Notes: a model not told the origin generated them from the letters alone. Counted from the first letter of the stretch, positions 8,976-17,689 are shown. The stretch is 64,000 nucleotides of DNA from Henriciella marina DSM 19595 (GCF_000376805.1 NZ_AQXT01000002.1:3038001-3102000), one strand, 5' to 3'. Numbers and translations: made by a program.

Positions 8976-10825
8976 GATTTTCCCTCCCCATGGTTCATGC
9001 CGTGATGGTCCATGGGCATATCCATCTGACCTGCCGGCATTTTTTCGGCTGGTGGCATAGCTTCTGTCGATGGAATGACGCTGACGACCTGCATCATGCC
9101 AGCATGCATATGGTAAAGCAGATGGCAGTGGAACGCCCAGTCACCGACATGTTCTGCGGTGATGTCGACGCTGACCCTGTCTGCAGGCTTGACCGTCACT
9201 GTGTGCTTGCGGGGCATGTGATGACCACCGCCATTCACGAGATCGAAGAACATGCCGTGCAAATGGATCGGGTGTGGCATCATCGTATCGTTTACGAGCG
9301 TCAGGCGAACACGCTCACCCTCGTAGAACTTGATGGACTCGGTCACCTCGGAGAATTTTACACCGTCGAACGACCACATATAGCGTTCCATGTTCGACGT
9401 CAGGTGAATGACAATTTCGCGGCCAGGCGGGCGATGGTCCTCATTCATGTCGAGCGCGCGAAGCTGGTTATAGGTGAGCGTGCGGTGGGGGACATCATCA
9501 AGCCCGAGTCCGGGTTCGCCCAGTCGGCTCATCGTCACGCCTGATACCTTTGCGACACCGGGGCCGCGCTCTATATCTGCTTCGATCTTGACGGGCTGGA
9601 CGGCCGCACCGTTGGGGTCAGGCTGCATGAACATGGTGCCCATGTCGTGACCTTTCATGGCGTGATCCGACATGTCCATGTCCATGCTGGTGCCGGGACT
9701 GTGATCCATGCCCTCCATGCCTGACATGCCCGCCATGTCTCCATGGGCCATTCCCATGTCCCGCATGGTCAGCATCGGCACGGCTCGAAGCGCAGGCGCA
9801 TCGGCCCGCATACCGGCACGCGGTCCGAGCGTGGCGACGGCCTGGCCGGAGCGGTCGATCGATTCGGCAACAAAGGCGTAGGCGCGCGCTTCGGTTGGCG
9901 CGATGATGACATCATACGTCTCGGCCACGCCCATCTGGAATTCGTCGGTCTCAACCGGCTGGACATTCAGGCCGTCGGCCTGGACCACGGTCATCGGCAA
10001 GCCCGGGAGGCGGACATTGAAGAGGGTCATGGCGGAGGCGTTGATAATGCGCAGGCGAACCCGCTCGCCCGGCTGGAAGACCATATTGAAATTATCGGCC
10101 GTCGAATGGCCATTGATCAGGTAGGTGTAGGTTTCGCCGGTCACGTCTGCGAGATCGCGCGGGCTCATTCGCATCTGCCCCCACATGCCGCCAAGTCCGG
10201 TTGGGTTCCACAGGGTAGGCCGGTTGAAGTTCAGGCTCTCGGCATTCTTCTTCAGCTTGTCGAAGATCCGGTGCGGATGTGTGAAGCTCCAGTCGCTTAG
10301 GACGAGCACATACTCCCTGTCATAAGCGACTGGGTCTGTACCTGCCGGATCTATGACGATCGGACCGTAATGGCCGAGTTGTTCCTGTAGACCAGAATGG
10401 GAGTGATACCAGTAAGTGCCATTTTGCGGCACCTTGAATTGATATTTGAACGTTTCGCCTGGTTCGATGCCCGGGAAGCTGACGCCCGGCACGCCGTCCA
10501 TATGGAAGGGGACAAGCAGTCCGTGCCAATGGATCGAGGTGTCTTCGGCAAGCCGGTTGGTGACGTTCATTGTGACGTCATCGCCCTCGCGCAACCGCAA
10601 GAGCGGACCGGGAAGTGTGCCATTGATTCCGGTTGCCATACCGGCTTTGCCGTTGAGCCTGACCGGGAACTGCCCAATTTCGAGGTCGAAGCGCGTGCCC
10701 GAAAGTGAGGGCACACCAAGGTTCCCGTTGCTGGAAGATTTTGCCCAAGCTGGCAGGAGGGTGCTTGCCCCCCAGGCTGCGCCGGTGCCGAGCACCGTCT
10801 GCAGCATATGTCGTCTGTTCAACAT
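8972..10825 (-). CDS. copA: Copper resistance multicopper oxidase CopA (PcoA type)
   Basis: The 617-residue oxidase of the CopA/PcoA family is thought to oxidise Cu(I) in the periplasm. A twin-arginine signal is visible (NRR at 3-5, then a hydrophobic stretch ending PAWA). Copper ligands are HWHG (99-102), HSHSG (141-145), HPIHLHG near residue 518 and HCHLLYHMHAGMM near residue 566, covering type 1, 2 and 3 sites. A Met/His/Asp-rich insertion (about 355-400, many MxGM and MDM units) and a Met/His-rich C-terminal tail are extra copper-binding segments. It follows the small secreted protein gene by 58 bases. The symbol is shared by convention with the P-type ATPase at 3344-5569; they are unrelated proteins. 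Confidence 0.95.
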   Translation of the reverse strand: MLNRRHMLQTVLGTGAAWGASTLLPAWAKSSSNGNLGVPSLSGTRFDLEIGQFPVRLNGKAGMATGINGTLPGPLLRLREGDDVTMNVTNRLAEDTSIHWHGLLVPFHMDGVPGVSFPGIEPGETFKYQFKVPQNGTYWYHSHSGLQEQLGHYGPIVIDPAGTDPVAYDREYVLVLSDWSFTHPHRIFDKLKKNAESLNFNRPTLWNPTGLGGMWGQMRMSPRDLADVTGETYTYLINGHSTADNFNMVFQPGERVRLRIINASAMTLFNVRLPGLPMTVVQADGLNVQPVETDEFQMGVAETYDVIIAPTEARAYAFVAESIDRSGQAVATLGPRAGMRADAPALRAVPMLTMRDMGMAHGDMAGMSGMEGMDHSPGTSMDMDMSDHAMKGHDMGTMFMQPDPNGAAVQPVKIEADIERGPGVAKVSGVTMSRLGEPGLGLDDVPHRTLTYNQLRALDMNEDHRPPGREIVIHLTSNMERYMWSFDGVKFSEVTESIKFYEGERVRLTLVNDTMMPHPIHLHGMFFDLVNGGGHHMPRKHTVTVKPADRVSVDITAEHVGDWAFHCHLLYHMHAGMMQVVSVIPSTEAMPPAEKMPAGQMDMPMDHHGMNHGEGKS

Positions 10826-10883
10826 AATCGTCTCCGTGAGGTGAATTTATGCAATCGAGCTGCTAATGCAGCGACGCACGAAC

Positions 10884-11270
10884 TCAGCTCAGGGAGCGCA
10901 CCTTTAATGTGATTGGCGTTTGTCGGAACAGGTGATTTCGGACCTCAAGCCAGGGCGTGTGGACATTGACGACGATATTCCAAGCGTGTTGCCATGATGG
11001 TTTTACAAGCCCGATCGGCTTCGTATCACCTGACACGTGCTGGACCGAGTTCGCCGTCTTGTCGGCTTGTGCGACCGTCGCTGTCTGAAGCTTGCAGTGA
11101 TCAGTCTCATCATCGCAAGGTGCCTCAGGCTCATCGGCTGGTGCCTGGTGAGAATGAGTGGTGAACTCGGTTGGCATGCTGTTCGTAGCCGACGTATCGA
11201 CAGGACACGCACAGAGCACCTGCGACAGGCTGAAAAATACAGTCACGAGAGCTGCGACAACAATGTTCAT
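10884..11270 (-). CDS. Small secreted Cys/His-containing protein of the copper operon
   Basis: The 128-residue protein is not assigned to a family. It starts with a signal peptide (MNIVVAALVTVFFSLSQVLCA) followed by a Cys-containing region (ACPVDTSA), several His, and CDDETDHCK near residue 50, which could bind metal. The C-terminal half (LVKPSWQHAWNIVVNVHTPWLEVRNHLF) looks like a short amphipathic segment. The ATG at 11270 lies 10 bases from a CsoR-type palindrome; a longer frame from 11306 would place that operator inside the coding sequence and is rejected. No ribosome binding site precedes the ATG, and the inferred transcription start falls at or next to it, so the mRNA may be leaderless. 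First gene of the copA-copB operon. Confidence 0.7.
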   Translation of the reverse strand: MNIVVAALVTVFFSLSQVLCACPVDTSATNSMPTEFTTHSHQAPADEPEAPCDDETDHCKLQTATVAQADKTANSVQHVSGDTKPIGLVKPSWQHAWNIVVNVHTPWLEVRNHLFRQTPITLKVRSLS

Positions 11271-11278
11271 GATTAATA

Positions 11279-11306
11279 GATATACCCCTTGGGGGTTTAA
11301 ACTCAA
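11279..11306 (-). promoter_or_regulatory. CsoR-type operator between -35 and -10 of the copA-copB operon
   Basis: The minus strand reads TTGAGT (11306-11301), a 16-base spacer, then TATATC (11284-11279). The spacer contains the copper palindrome ACCCC-TTG-GGGGT (plus-strand 11284-11296). A repressor bound here would cover the RNA polymerase site. The arrangement matches the site at 5944. Confidence 0.65.
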
Positions 11307-11441
11307 GAAGGGATTTGAGAATTCTGGAAGTTGGCGTTAACGGATTACGGGACATCTTGTGACGCTAGCCGGGACGGCCAGCCAGCTCAATCGGCCAGTT
11401 ACCCTGACAATTTCTTTCTGACCTTACCTCCAAATTTGGGC

Positions 11442-12893
11442 TCAGCCTGCGCAGCATGAAAGCTTCGCCACGTCCTTGTCGAACGTCTGTGCCGCCAATT
11501 TTAACCCTTCAACAGTTGTCAGGTATGGAAAAATTGTCTCGCCAAGCGCCTTGCTCGTCATGCCGAACTTCAACGCCATAGCCAGGGTTTGAATCGCATC
11601 AGACCCTTCGGGCGCCGCCATCTGTCCGCCCAGAAGGCGGTCGGTCTTCGCATCCGCGACCAGCTTGATGACGCCGCGGGTATCGCGGGCAACGGCGGCG
11701 CGCGCCACATGGTCCAGCGTCAGCACGCTGGTCTTGACATCATGGCCGGCTGCCTTCGCCTGCACCTCGGAAAGACCGACGCCGGCAACCTGCGGATCGG
11801 TGAACACGACCCAGGGCATGGCCGCATTGTCATAACGCAAATCCTGAAGCCCGAGCGCATTGTTGGCCGCCACCTTGGCCCCATAAGCGGCCATGTAGAC
11901 GAACTGGTCGCGATCGGTGACATCACCCGCTGCCCAGACGCCAGGCCGTGTTGTGGCCATGTCGGCTCCGACCTTGATCGATCCGCGCGCATCGGTCTCG
12001 ATGCCGAACTCGCGCAAGCCGAGGTCTTCAGAATTGGCAACCCGGCCTGTGGTGGCCACAAGCCGCTGCGCGAAGAGGGTCACAGGCTTTCCACCCCGTT
12101 CGATTGTCAGCGTGACGCCGCCGTCACTCCGTCTCACCGATCGGTAGGACAGGCCGGTCTCGACCGCGACACCCTCAGCCTTCAGCGCGTCGGTCAACGC
12201 CTCGGCCACTTCCGGTTCCACGCCGGGCAGAAGACGCGAGCGCGTGACCAGCGTAACCTTGATACCCAGCCGCGACGCCATCTGCGCCAGTTCGCAACCG
12301 ATATAGCCGCCGCCCAGTACCAGGATGCTCTCGGGCTGTTCGGGCAACGTGAGAAGGTCCCAAGAATCGAGCGCCTCCACGGTCATGATCCCATCAATGT
12401 CCGGCAATAGCGGGCGCGAGCCTGTGGCGACCAGGACCTTCGGCGCGGCGATGAACCGGCCGCCGACTTCAATCCCGCCCTCGACCAGGCGTGCGGCACC
12501 TTCTTCGATATAGGTGATATTCTCATAGGAAGGCAGCAAATCGATATATTTTTTCTGGCGCATTTCGTCGACCAGTTCGGCCGTGCCCTTGACGACCGCC
12601 GGCCAGTCCACGCCTTGCGCGCACGGCTCGATGCCCGGAAACCGTGCTGCCGATATGCCACCATGCACCGCTTCGCCGGCCCGTATCATCGCTTTGGATG
12701 GCACGCAGCCGACATTGACGCAGGTGCCGCCGATTGTGCCGTGCCCGACCATGGCCACGCGCCTGCCGGCCTCGGCCGCGCTAATCGAAGCCGAAAACCC
12801 GGCCGAGCCAGCACCTATGACAATGAGGTCATAGCTGTCGCCGCTGGTCTCATTGACGGAGCAGCAATCGCCTGTCTTTACGGTTCGATCCAT
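11442..12893 (-). CDS. merA: Mercuric reductase
   Basis: Reduces Hg(II) to volatile Hg(0) with NADPH in the cytoplasm. The 483-residue flavoprotein of the pyridine nucleotide-disulfide family shows the FAD-binding GAGSAGFSA (residues 27-35), the redox pair C58/C63 in GGTCVNVGCVPSK, the second Rossmann motif GGGYIGCELA, an AAGDVTD segment, and the diagnostic C-terminal vicinal Cys pair (C480-C481, sequence LSCCAG) that receives Hg(II). The N-terminal HMA (NmerA) domain is absent; instead a short CC pair (C10-C11) occurs in the N-terminal tail. It is the last gene of the mer operon, 59 bases after the related flavoprotein gene. Confidence 0.95.
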   Translation of the reverse strand: MDRTVKTGDCCSVNETSGDSYDLIVIGAGSAGFSASISAAEAGRRVAMVGHGTIGGTCVNVGCVPSKAMIRAGEAVHGGISAARFPGIEPCAQGVDWPAVVKGTAELVDEMRQKKYIDLLPSYENITYIEEGAARLVEGGIEVGGRFIAAPKVLVATGSRPLLPDIDGIMTVEALDSWDLLTLPEQPESILVLGGGYIGCELAQMASRLGIKVTLVTRSRLLPGVEPEVAEALTDALKAEGVAVETGLSYRSVRRSDGGVTLTIERGGKPVTLFAQRLVATTGRVANSEDLGLREFGIETDARGSIKVGADMATTRPGVWAAGDVTDRDQFVYMAAYGAKVAANNALGLQDLRYDNAAMPWVVFTDPQVAGVGLSEVQAKAAGHDVKTSVLTLDHVARAAVARDTRGVIKLVADAKTDRLLGGQMAAPEGSDAIQTLAMALKFGMTSKALGETIFPYLTTVEGLKLAAQTFDKDVAKLSCCAG

Positions 12894-12952
12894 TGTTTCT
12901 TCCTCCGCTTGCGACCGGGCACGGCGACGCGGCCTCGATCAAGTATTCAAAA

Positions 12953-14302
12953 TCACACCATCGCCCCGATGTCGGAGGCGTAGCTGGGATAGGCGAAGAT
13001 CATCGCCTTGATCTGATTGGCGGTCTGACCGGCACGCATGGCCATGGCGAAAAGGTTGATCTGTTCCTCAGCCCCCGGTCCGATCAGGTGTGCGCCCAGG
13101 ATTTTTCCGGTGTCCTGTTCGACCAGCACCTTGTACGCGGTTCGCTGCGCGCCGACGCGCATTGACGAATACCAGTCATGGGTCTTCTCGAAATGGGTAT
13201 CGAACTTCAGACCCTCTTTCCTGGCCGCAGCCTCTGACAAGCCAACGCTAGCAACCATTGGCAAGGTAAAAACCACCGAGGGAATCGGCGGGTATTTGAC
13301 TTGTCGCTCGTCCTTTCCGGCTAGCAGGTTCTTGCCCGCCACACGCCCCTCGAAGGCAGATACCGGGGTCAGGTTGGGGCCGCTGTCGACGCAATCGCCG
13401 GCGGCGAAGACCGCGAGATTGCTCGTGCGCATTGAGGCGTTCACCTGAATGCCCCGGCGGGTGTACTCGACGCCGGCAGCCTCAAGGTTCAGCCCGTCAA
13501 TATTTGGCACCCGGCCCGTGCCATGCACCACCAGATCGCAGGTCACGGTTTCGGCACCACCCACGCCGTCCACAGTGACGATAAATTCTTCGCCCTGTTT
13601 CTCGATCGCCAGCACTTTCGCCTTGGTGCGCAAGTCGATGCCAAGCTCTTCCGTGCCCTCAACAAGTATCTCAACCAGGTCGTCATCGAAGGTGCCCAGG
13701 GGGCGCTCGGCCATTTCTAGTACAGTAACTTCGCTGGCGCCGGCGCGCCTGGAAATATGAGCGAACTCCATGGCGATGAAGCCACCGCCGACAAAAGCGA
13801 TCCGGTCTGGCCGCTCGGTTAGTTCGAGAAACTCGGTGCTGGTGGTCAGATACGCCTCGCCAGGAATGTTCAGCGTTATCGGCCGTGCGCCGGTGGCGAT
13901 GTGGAAATGTTTCGTGCGCAGGATTTCGCCATTCAGCTCGATACTGTCCGCGCCTGTGAACCGCGCTTCACCATGCAATACATCAATGCCTGCCTTTTCC
14001 ATTCCCGCTTCGATGCGCGGCGGCATGGCGTCGGTGAATGTTCGCTTGAAGGCGATCATGTCCGGCCAGTCGACGGAAGGCTGCATCTTCAGCCCATTGC
14101 CCTTCATCCTGTCTGCCCAATCGACGCCTTCTGTAACCGCAACCAGCATCTTCTTTGGATCACAGCCGCGCAGGGCGCAGGTACCACCATAAGGCAGGCT
14201 GTCGATGCTCGCCACATTCCAGCCCGCCTTTGCGGCCATCCGGGCGACACCATTGCCGCTGGTTCCACCGCCAATCACGATAAGGTCATATGCGTCTTTC
14301 AT
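12953..14302 (-). CDS. Glutathione reductase-like FAD/NAD(P) oxidoreductase in mer operon
   Basis: A class I pyridine nucleotide-disulfide oxidoreductase of 449 residues. It has GGGTSGNGVARMA for FAD binding (about residues 10-22), the redox motif GGTCALRGCDPKK (CxxxxC), a second Rossmann GGGFIAMEFAHISRRAG, VFAAGDCVD and a C-terminal dimerisation domain, but no C-terminal Cys pair, and its end (FAYPSYASDIGAMV) lacks the HPT-E motif of true glutathione reductases. It therefore is not a second MerA. The ATG at 14302 has GGAG 7 nt upstream. Lying between merF and merA, it may maintain the thiol pool or reduce a mercury-thiol adduct; this is inference from position. Confidence 0.85.
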   Translation of the reverse strand: MKDAYDLIVIGGGTSGNGVARMAAKAGWNVASIDSLPYGGTCALRGCDPKKMLVAVTEGVDWADRMKGNGLKMQPSVDWPDMIAFKRTFTDAMPPRIEAGMEKAGIDVLHGEARFTGADSIELNGEILRTKHFHIATGARPITLNIPGEAYLTTSTEFLELTERPDRIAFVGGGFIAMEFAHISRRAGASEVTVLEMAERPLGTFDDDLVEILVEGTEELGIDLRTKAKVLAIEKQGEEFIVTVDGVGGAETVTCDLVVHGTGRVPNIDGLNLEAAGVEYTRRGIQVNASMRTSNLAVFAAGDCVDSGPNLTPVSAFEGRVAGKNLLAGKDERQVKYPPIPSVVFTLPMVASVGLSEAAARKEGLKFDTHFEKTHDWYSSMRVGAQRTAYKVLVEQDTGKILGAHLIGPGAEEQINLFAMAMRAGQTANQIKAMIFAYPSYASDIGAMV

Positions 14303-14446
14303 GGCATGTCTCCATTGGTTTCGGTGATTGCCCTGCGCGGAAGATCCCGAGGCCCGTTCAAAAAGATCCAGCCCCCTTCCACAATCGGCACCTGCCTGCT
14401 GCTCCACCCGGAAGCGATCCTGCTCATCGCGGCACGTATTGAGCCA

Positions 14447-14686
14447 TCATGATTGGTTTCCGTCAGGGCTGCATGGCCGCTTCTGCCTGCGCCAGACAGC
14501 ATAGACCGTCAGCGCAATGAACAGGGCAAGCGCGGGCAATAGCACATAGTCGATCCAGCCCAGCACTGCCGACAGGCCCACAGCGCCAAGCAGCACCACG
14601 AGTATTGGTGTGAAACAGCAAAGTGCCGCAATGACGGTACCGGCCAGGCCCGTTATCAGCAGTTTTCGGTCAGTCCATTTTGACAT
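14447..14686 (-). CDS. merF: Mercury transporter MerF
   Basis: The 79-residue inner-membrane mercuric ion carrier has two hydrophobic helices. The first contains the vicinal Cys pair C23-C24 (AALCCFTPILVVLLG) that receives Hg(II) from MerP. The second is GWIDYVLLPALALFIALTVYA, which closely follows known MerF sequences. The usual second Cys pair near the C-terminus is reduced to a single Cys (KRPCSPDG). The start at 14686 gives the family length; an upstream frame start at 14731 adds residues unlike MerF. Located between merP and the flavoprotein gene in the mer operon. Confidence 0.9.
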   Translation of the reverse strand: MSKWTDRKLLITGLAGTVIAALCCFTPILVVLLGAVGLSAVLGWIDYVLLPALALFIALTVYAVWRRQKRPCSPDGNQS

Positions 14687-14774
14687 CAAAGTGAAAGCCT
14701 TGTGTGAAAATCTGACGATGTATGCGAACATCGACTTGCAGGTGCCTCATCAGGATATTCCAGATGCTGCGCGT

Positions 14775-15098
14775 TCAACCGTCCGTAACGCTTGCCGGGT
14801 ATCCTACATCGGTTGAAGCGGCAGCGATCGCCTCGGGGGTTGCCGCCGCCGTATCGTAAACCACCTCTGCGGTCCTGGCCGCATAATCGATATCGACAGA
14901 TTTAACGCCCTCGACACGCATCATCGCTTTCCTGACAGCAATCGGACATGTCGCGCAGGTCATGTTTTCGATGGTCAAACGGGCTGTCGCCTGTTCGACC
15001 TCCACCGAAGCATCCGGAGCATTCTGCGCGCTGGCGACTGCGAGCCCCCCCGCGAGTGCCAGACCTGCCAGTCCGGCGATCATCCATGTTCGTTTCAT
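14775..15098 (-). CDS. merP: Periplasmic mercury-binding protein MerP
   Basis: The 107-residue secreted HMA-domain protein picks up Hg(II) in the periplasm and passes it to MerT/MerF. A signal peptide (residues 1-24, ending VASA) precedes the binding motif MTCATCPIAVRKAM with C48 and C51; the rest follows the ferredoxin-like HMA fold (VEGVKSVDIDYAARTAEVVYD). The ATG at 15098 is preceded by GGGGAG at a good distance. It follows merT by 14 bases. Confidence 0.93.
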   Translation of the reverse strand: MKRTWMIAGLAGLALAGGLAVASAQNAPDASVEVEQATARLTIENMTCATCPIAVRKAMMRVEGVKSVDIDYAARTAEVVYDTAAATPEAIAAASTDVGYPASVTDG

Positions 15099-15112
15099 AC
15101 TTGTCTCCCCGG

Positions 15113-15487
15113 CTAGTAAAATAACGGTGCCCATACATCGATGGTCAGGGCCGCCAGCACGACAAGCGCGCCGCTCCACAGGGCGACCTGCTTGATGACT
15201 GACGACTGCGGACGGGCGCAATAGCTACCATCCTCGCAGACACTGGTCTTTCGAAAATAGACATCCCAGAATCCAGCCGCGAGAAATCCGATCGCGACCA
15301 GAAGAAAAAGGGGCTTGTAGGGTTCCAGCGCCGTCAACTGGCCAATCCACGCTCCGGAAACACCGAGACTGATCAGCACAAGCGGCACGATGCAGCAGGA
15401 TGATGCAAGGAATGCCCCCAGCATGCCACCGGCAACAAGCCACCTTGAGCGACGCTCATTTGCTGGGCTGTTTTCGGTATCTGTCAT
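15113..15487 (-). CDS. merT: Mercuric ion transporter MerT
   Basis: The 124-residue inner-membrane Hg(II) importer has three hydrophobic helices. The first holds the vicinal pair C31-C32 (GAFLASSCCIVPLVLISLG), the classic MerT site, and the cytoplasmic loop has the second pair C84 and C90 (SVCEDGSYCA), which passes Hg(II) to MerA. First gene of the mer operon; its start lies 35 bases from the -10 hexamer of the MerR-controlled promoter. Confidence 0.94.
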   Translation of the reverse strand: MTDTENSPANERRSRWLVAGGMLGAFLASSCCIVPLVLISLGVSGAWIGQLTALEPYKPLFLLVAIGFLAAGFWDVYFRKTSVCEDGSYCARPQSSVIKQVALWSGALVVLAALTIDVWAPLFY

Positions 15488-15522
15488 GACCAGCTGTTCC
15501 CATTGCTTTATTGATCATGGTC

Positions 15523-15553
15523 ACGTTACGCTCTGTAGTTGGTACAGACACAA
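15523..15553 (-). promoter_or_regulatory. MerR-controlled mer promoter/operator
   Basis: On the minus strand TTGTGT (15553-15548), a 19-base spacer, then TAACGT (15528-15523). The spacer contains the dyad CTGTA-CCAAC-TACAG. The 19-base spacing and centred dyad are the hallmarks of MerR-family promoters, where activator binding untwists DNA to realign the two hexamers. It lies between divergent merT and merR. Confidence 0.75.
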
Positions 15554-15567
15554 GCGGGTAATTCATC

Positions 15568-15984
15568 ATGGCCATCACATCGCCGCGAGCAGCACTCAAA
15601 CGGGCTGAACTGGCCGGGCGGCTCGGCTGCAATCTTGAAACGATCCGCTATTATGAAAAGATCGGCCTGCTGCCCGATCCAGCCCGCACTGCCAGTGGCC
15701 ACCGGCTGTATTCGAATGGGGACCAGGTACGGCTGCGTTTCATATTGCGGGCCCGCAGTCTCGGCTTCTCGGTGGAAGATGTACGCTCACTGCTTGGCAT
15801 CAATGATGGCAGGCCGAGCTGCGCAGAGGTCAGTGCGCTGGCAGAAGCACATCGTGGCGATATCCGCAAACGCATCGCCGATCTGAGACAAATGGATCGG
15901 CGGCTCGGCGAGATCATGGCTGGTTGCACCGGCGCTGAAACACCTGATTGCGCACTCACCGACAAACTGTTCGAAGACCGCTGA
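15568..15984 (+). CDS. merR: Hg(II)-responsive transcriptional regulator MerR
   Basis: The 138-residue MerR-family activator/repressor controls the divergent mer operon. An N-terminal winged helix-turn-helix (AGRLGCNLETIRYYEKIGLLPDP) is followed by the dimerisation helix and the metal loop. Cys85, Cys120 and Cys128 (spacings of 34 and 7 residues) match the three mercury ligands of classical MerR (C82, C117, C126). The start codon follows the shared operator by 14 bases. A strong ribosome binding site is not apparent, which suits low expression of an autoregulated sensor. Confidence 0.92.
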   Translation: MAITSPRAALKRAELAGRLGCNLETIRYYEKIGLLPDPARTASGHRLYSNGDQVRLRFILRARSLGFSVEDVRSLLGINDGRPSCAEVSALAEAHRGDIRKRIADLRQMDRRLGEIMAGCTGAETPDCALTDKLFEDR

Positions 15985-16211
15985 TAAAAAGGGCCGGTAC
16001 CAAGAGCGTTGTCTTACCGACGTCAGAAGCGGCTTGCCTCTTTATAGTCGTGTTCATGGCTCACGCCCGTGCCGTGTTCAGTTGATCCCACGCTCACGAC
16101 ACTCGATAAGCCAGAAGCAGGCCGTCACAATGAGCTTTCGCCTTCACCGCCACTTGAGCGGCTGCCATTTCCCATGGGTTGATCTCGCGGAACCATGAGC
16201 CGGAGACAAAA

Positions 16212-16551
16212 TTGTTCTACCTTTTTATCAAGGCTGTAATTTCAGCCATCCTCATCGTCGCCATTTCCGAAATCGGAAAACGCAGTCCAGGCTTCGCGGC
16301 ACTTGTGGCCTCACTTCCTCTCGTATCGGTCCTGGGCGTGATATGGCTGTGGCGCGACACTGAAGACACATCCCGGCAGGCGGCCCACTCCACTGCCATA
16401 TTCTGATATGTCCTTCCTTCTTATCCCATGGCTGCTCGACCGAGGCATTCCCTTTTATGGCGCCTTGATTTTGGGAACAGCGATAAAAATTGTGCTCTAC
16501 TTCACGATGATCTTGATACTGCCCAGGCTAGGACTAGAGCTCAGCAACTAG
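16212..16551 (+). pseudogene. DUF3147 family membrane protein, split by stop codon and frameshift
   Basis: A TTG at 16212 with GGAG 6 nt upstream starts FYLFIKAVISAILIVAISEI, the N-terminal half of a DUF3147 protein, which stops at TGA 16404-16406 after HSTAIF where family members read FWY. The second half continues in another frame from ATG 16408 (MSFLLIPWLLDRGIPFYGAL, ending LGLELSN) to TAG 16551. Together the halves give the expected length of about 112 residues and four helices. Both a Trp-to-stop change and a frame shift separate them. It is either a decayed gene or two coupled half-proteins (the stop and the next ATG are 1 base apart). Confidence 0.7.
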
Positions 16552-16756
16552 TACATTCAGCCACTCCGCTCACGTTCGAAACTAGTCTTTCAGCCTTGTA
16601 TCAAGCCTCATAAACGGGACGAGCGCACAAATGCCACTGCTTCCAGACACGTCAGCAAGACACGAACCCGCTGGATCTCACGTTTGAACAGCTCGCCTTC
16701 CCACGCAACCCCGGTAAGACCCATTGTATTCTGGCAGTGTACCGGCAAGTACAGGA

Positions 16757-17689
16757 TCACGCCTTTCGCTGAGAATTCGAATGCCCGTAAACATCGGCGT
16801 TTCGGTGGACATGATCTTCGTGCTCGAACTCAAGGCTTGAATGACCAATACCGAAGCGCTGATTCAAACGCTCCTTGATTGCCGCCTTGATGATCTCGAT
16901 GCTCGACCAGTTTTGTTCAGACACAACGACGTGACAGTCGAGCGCCGTCTCGTGTTCCTGCATTTGCCAGAGATGCACGTGGTGAACGTCCGCAACGCCA
17001 TCGACACTTCGCATCGCTTCCACGACGGCGGCATTGTCGATCTCGGGTGGGCTACCCAGCATCAACATATGGATCGGCCCGCCAATTTCACGGAACGACA
17101 GATAGAGAATGTATACCGCGATACCGATCGTCACGAGCGGATCGACCAGTCTCCAGTCATAGAGGAGGATGAGCGTTCCGCCTGCAACCACGGCTACCGA
17201 TGCGAGTGCATCCGAAAGGTTGTGAAGGAAGAGCGCCCGGATATTCACGCTCCCTTTCTGCATCGAATAGGTCAGGAGGGCTGTCAGCGTATCGATGACC
17301 AGCGCAACACCGCCAAGAATAACGATCGTCCAGCCGCCAACGGCGGGGGGATCAATGATCCGCATGACACCCTCATAGATCAGATAGAGGCCGATGATGA
17401 TCAAAGATGTATAATTGATCAGGGCTGCGACGATCTCGATGCGGCCATACCCAAAGGTCATCCGCTCATCAGCCGGTCGCCGCGCAATCTTGCGCGCAGC
17501 GAACGCGATGACGAGCGACGCCATATCAGAGAAATTGTGCAGAGCATCGGCGATGAGCGCGAGGCTGCCAGAGAGAATCCCCCCGACAACCTGCCCAACG
17601 GTTAGTAGTGCGTTTGCCCAGATAGCAATGGAGACCCGGCGATCACCGCTTTTGGGATCAAGGCTGTCATGTTCATGTGCGTGGCTCAT
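16757..17689 (-). CDS. Cation diffusion facilitator family transporter (CzcD/ZitB-like)
   Basis: Exports divalent cations such as Zn, Cd or Co by proton exchange. The 310-residue protein has six membrane helices with the metal site residues in ADALHNFSD (helix 2, H and D) and LFLHNLSDALAS (helix 5, H and D), and a C-terminal cytoplasmic domain (VADVHHVHLWQMQEHETALDCHVVV) rich in His. N-terminal His-rich tail HAHEHD. The ATG at 17689 is preceded by GGAGG; it overlaps the stop of the small lipoprotein gene by 17 bp. Last gene of the czc operon. Confidence 0.92.
   Translation of the reverse strand: MSHAHEHDSLDPKSGDRRVSIAIWANALLTVGQVVGGILSGSLALIADALHNFSDMASLVIAFAARKIARRPADERMTFGYGRIEIVAALINYTSLIIIGLYLIYEGVMRIIDPPAVGGWTIVILGGVALVIDTLTALLTYSMQKGSVNIRALFLHNLSDALASVAVVAGGTLILLYDWRLVDPLVTIGIAVYILYLSFREIGGPIHMLMLGSPPEIDNAAVVEAMRSVDGVADVHHVHLWQMQEHETALDCHVVVSEQNWSSIEIIKAAIKERLNQRFGIGHSSLEFEHEDHVHRNADVYGHSNSQRKA

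Noticed and set aside
11271-11306. Upstream extension of the copper small secreted protein (start 11306)
   Set aside because: It would place the CsoR-type operator and -10/-35 hexamers in coding sequence and disrupt the signal peptide.
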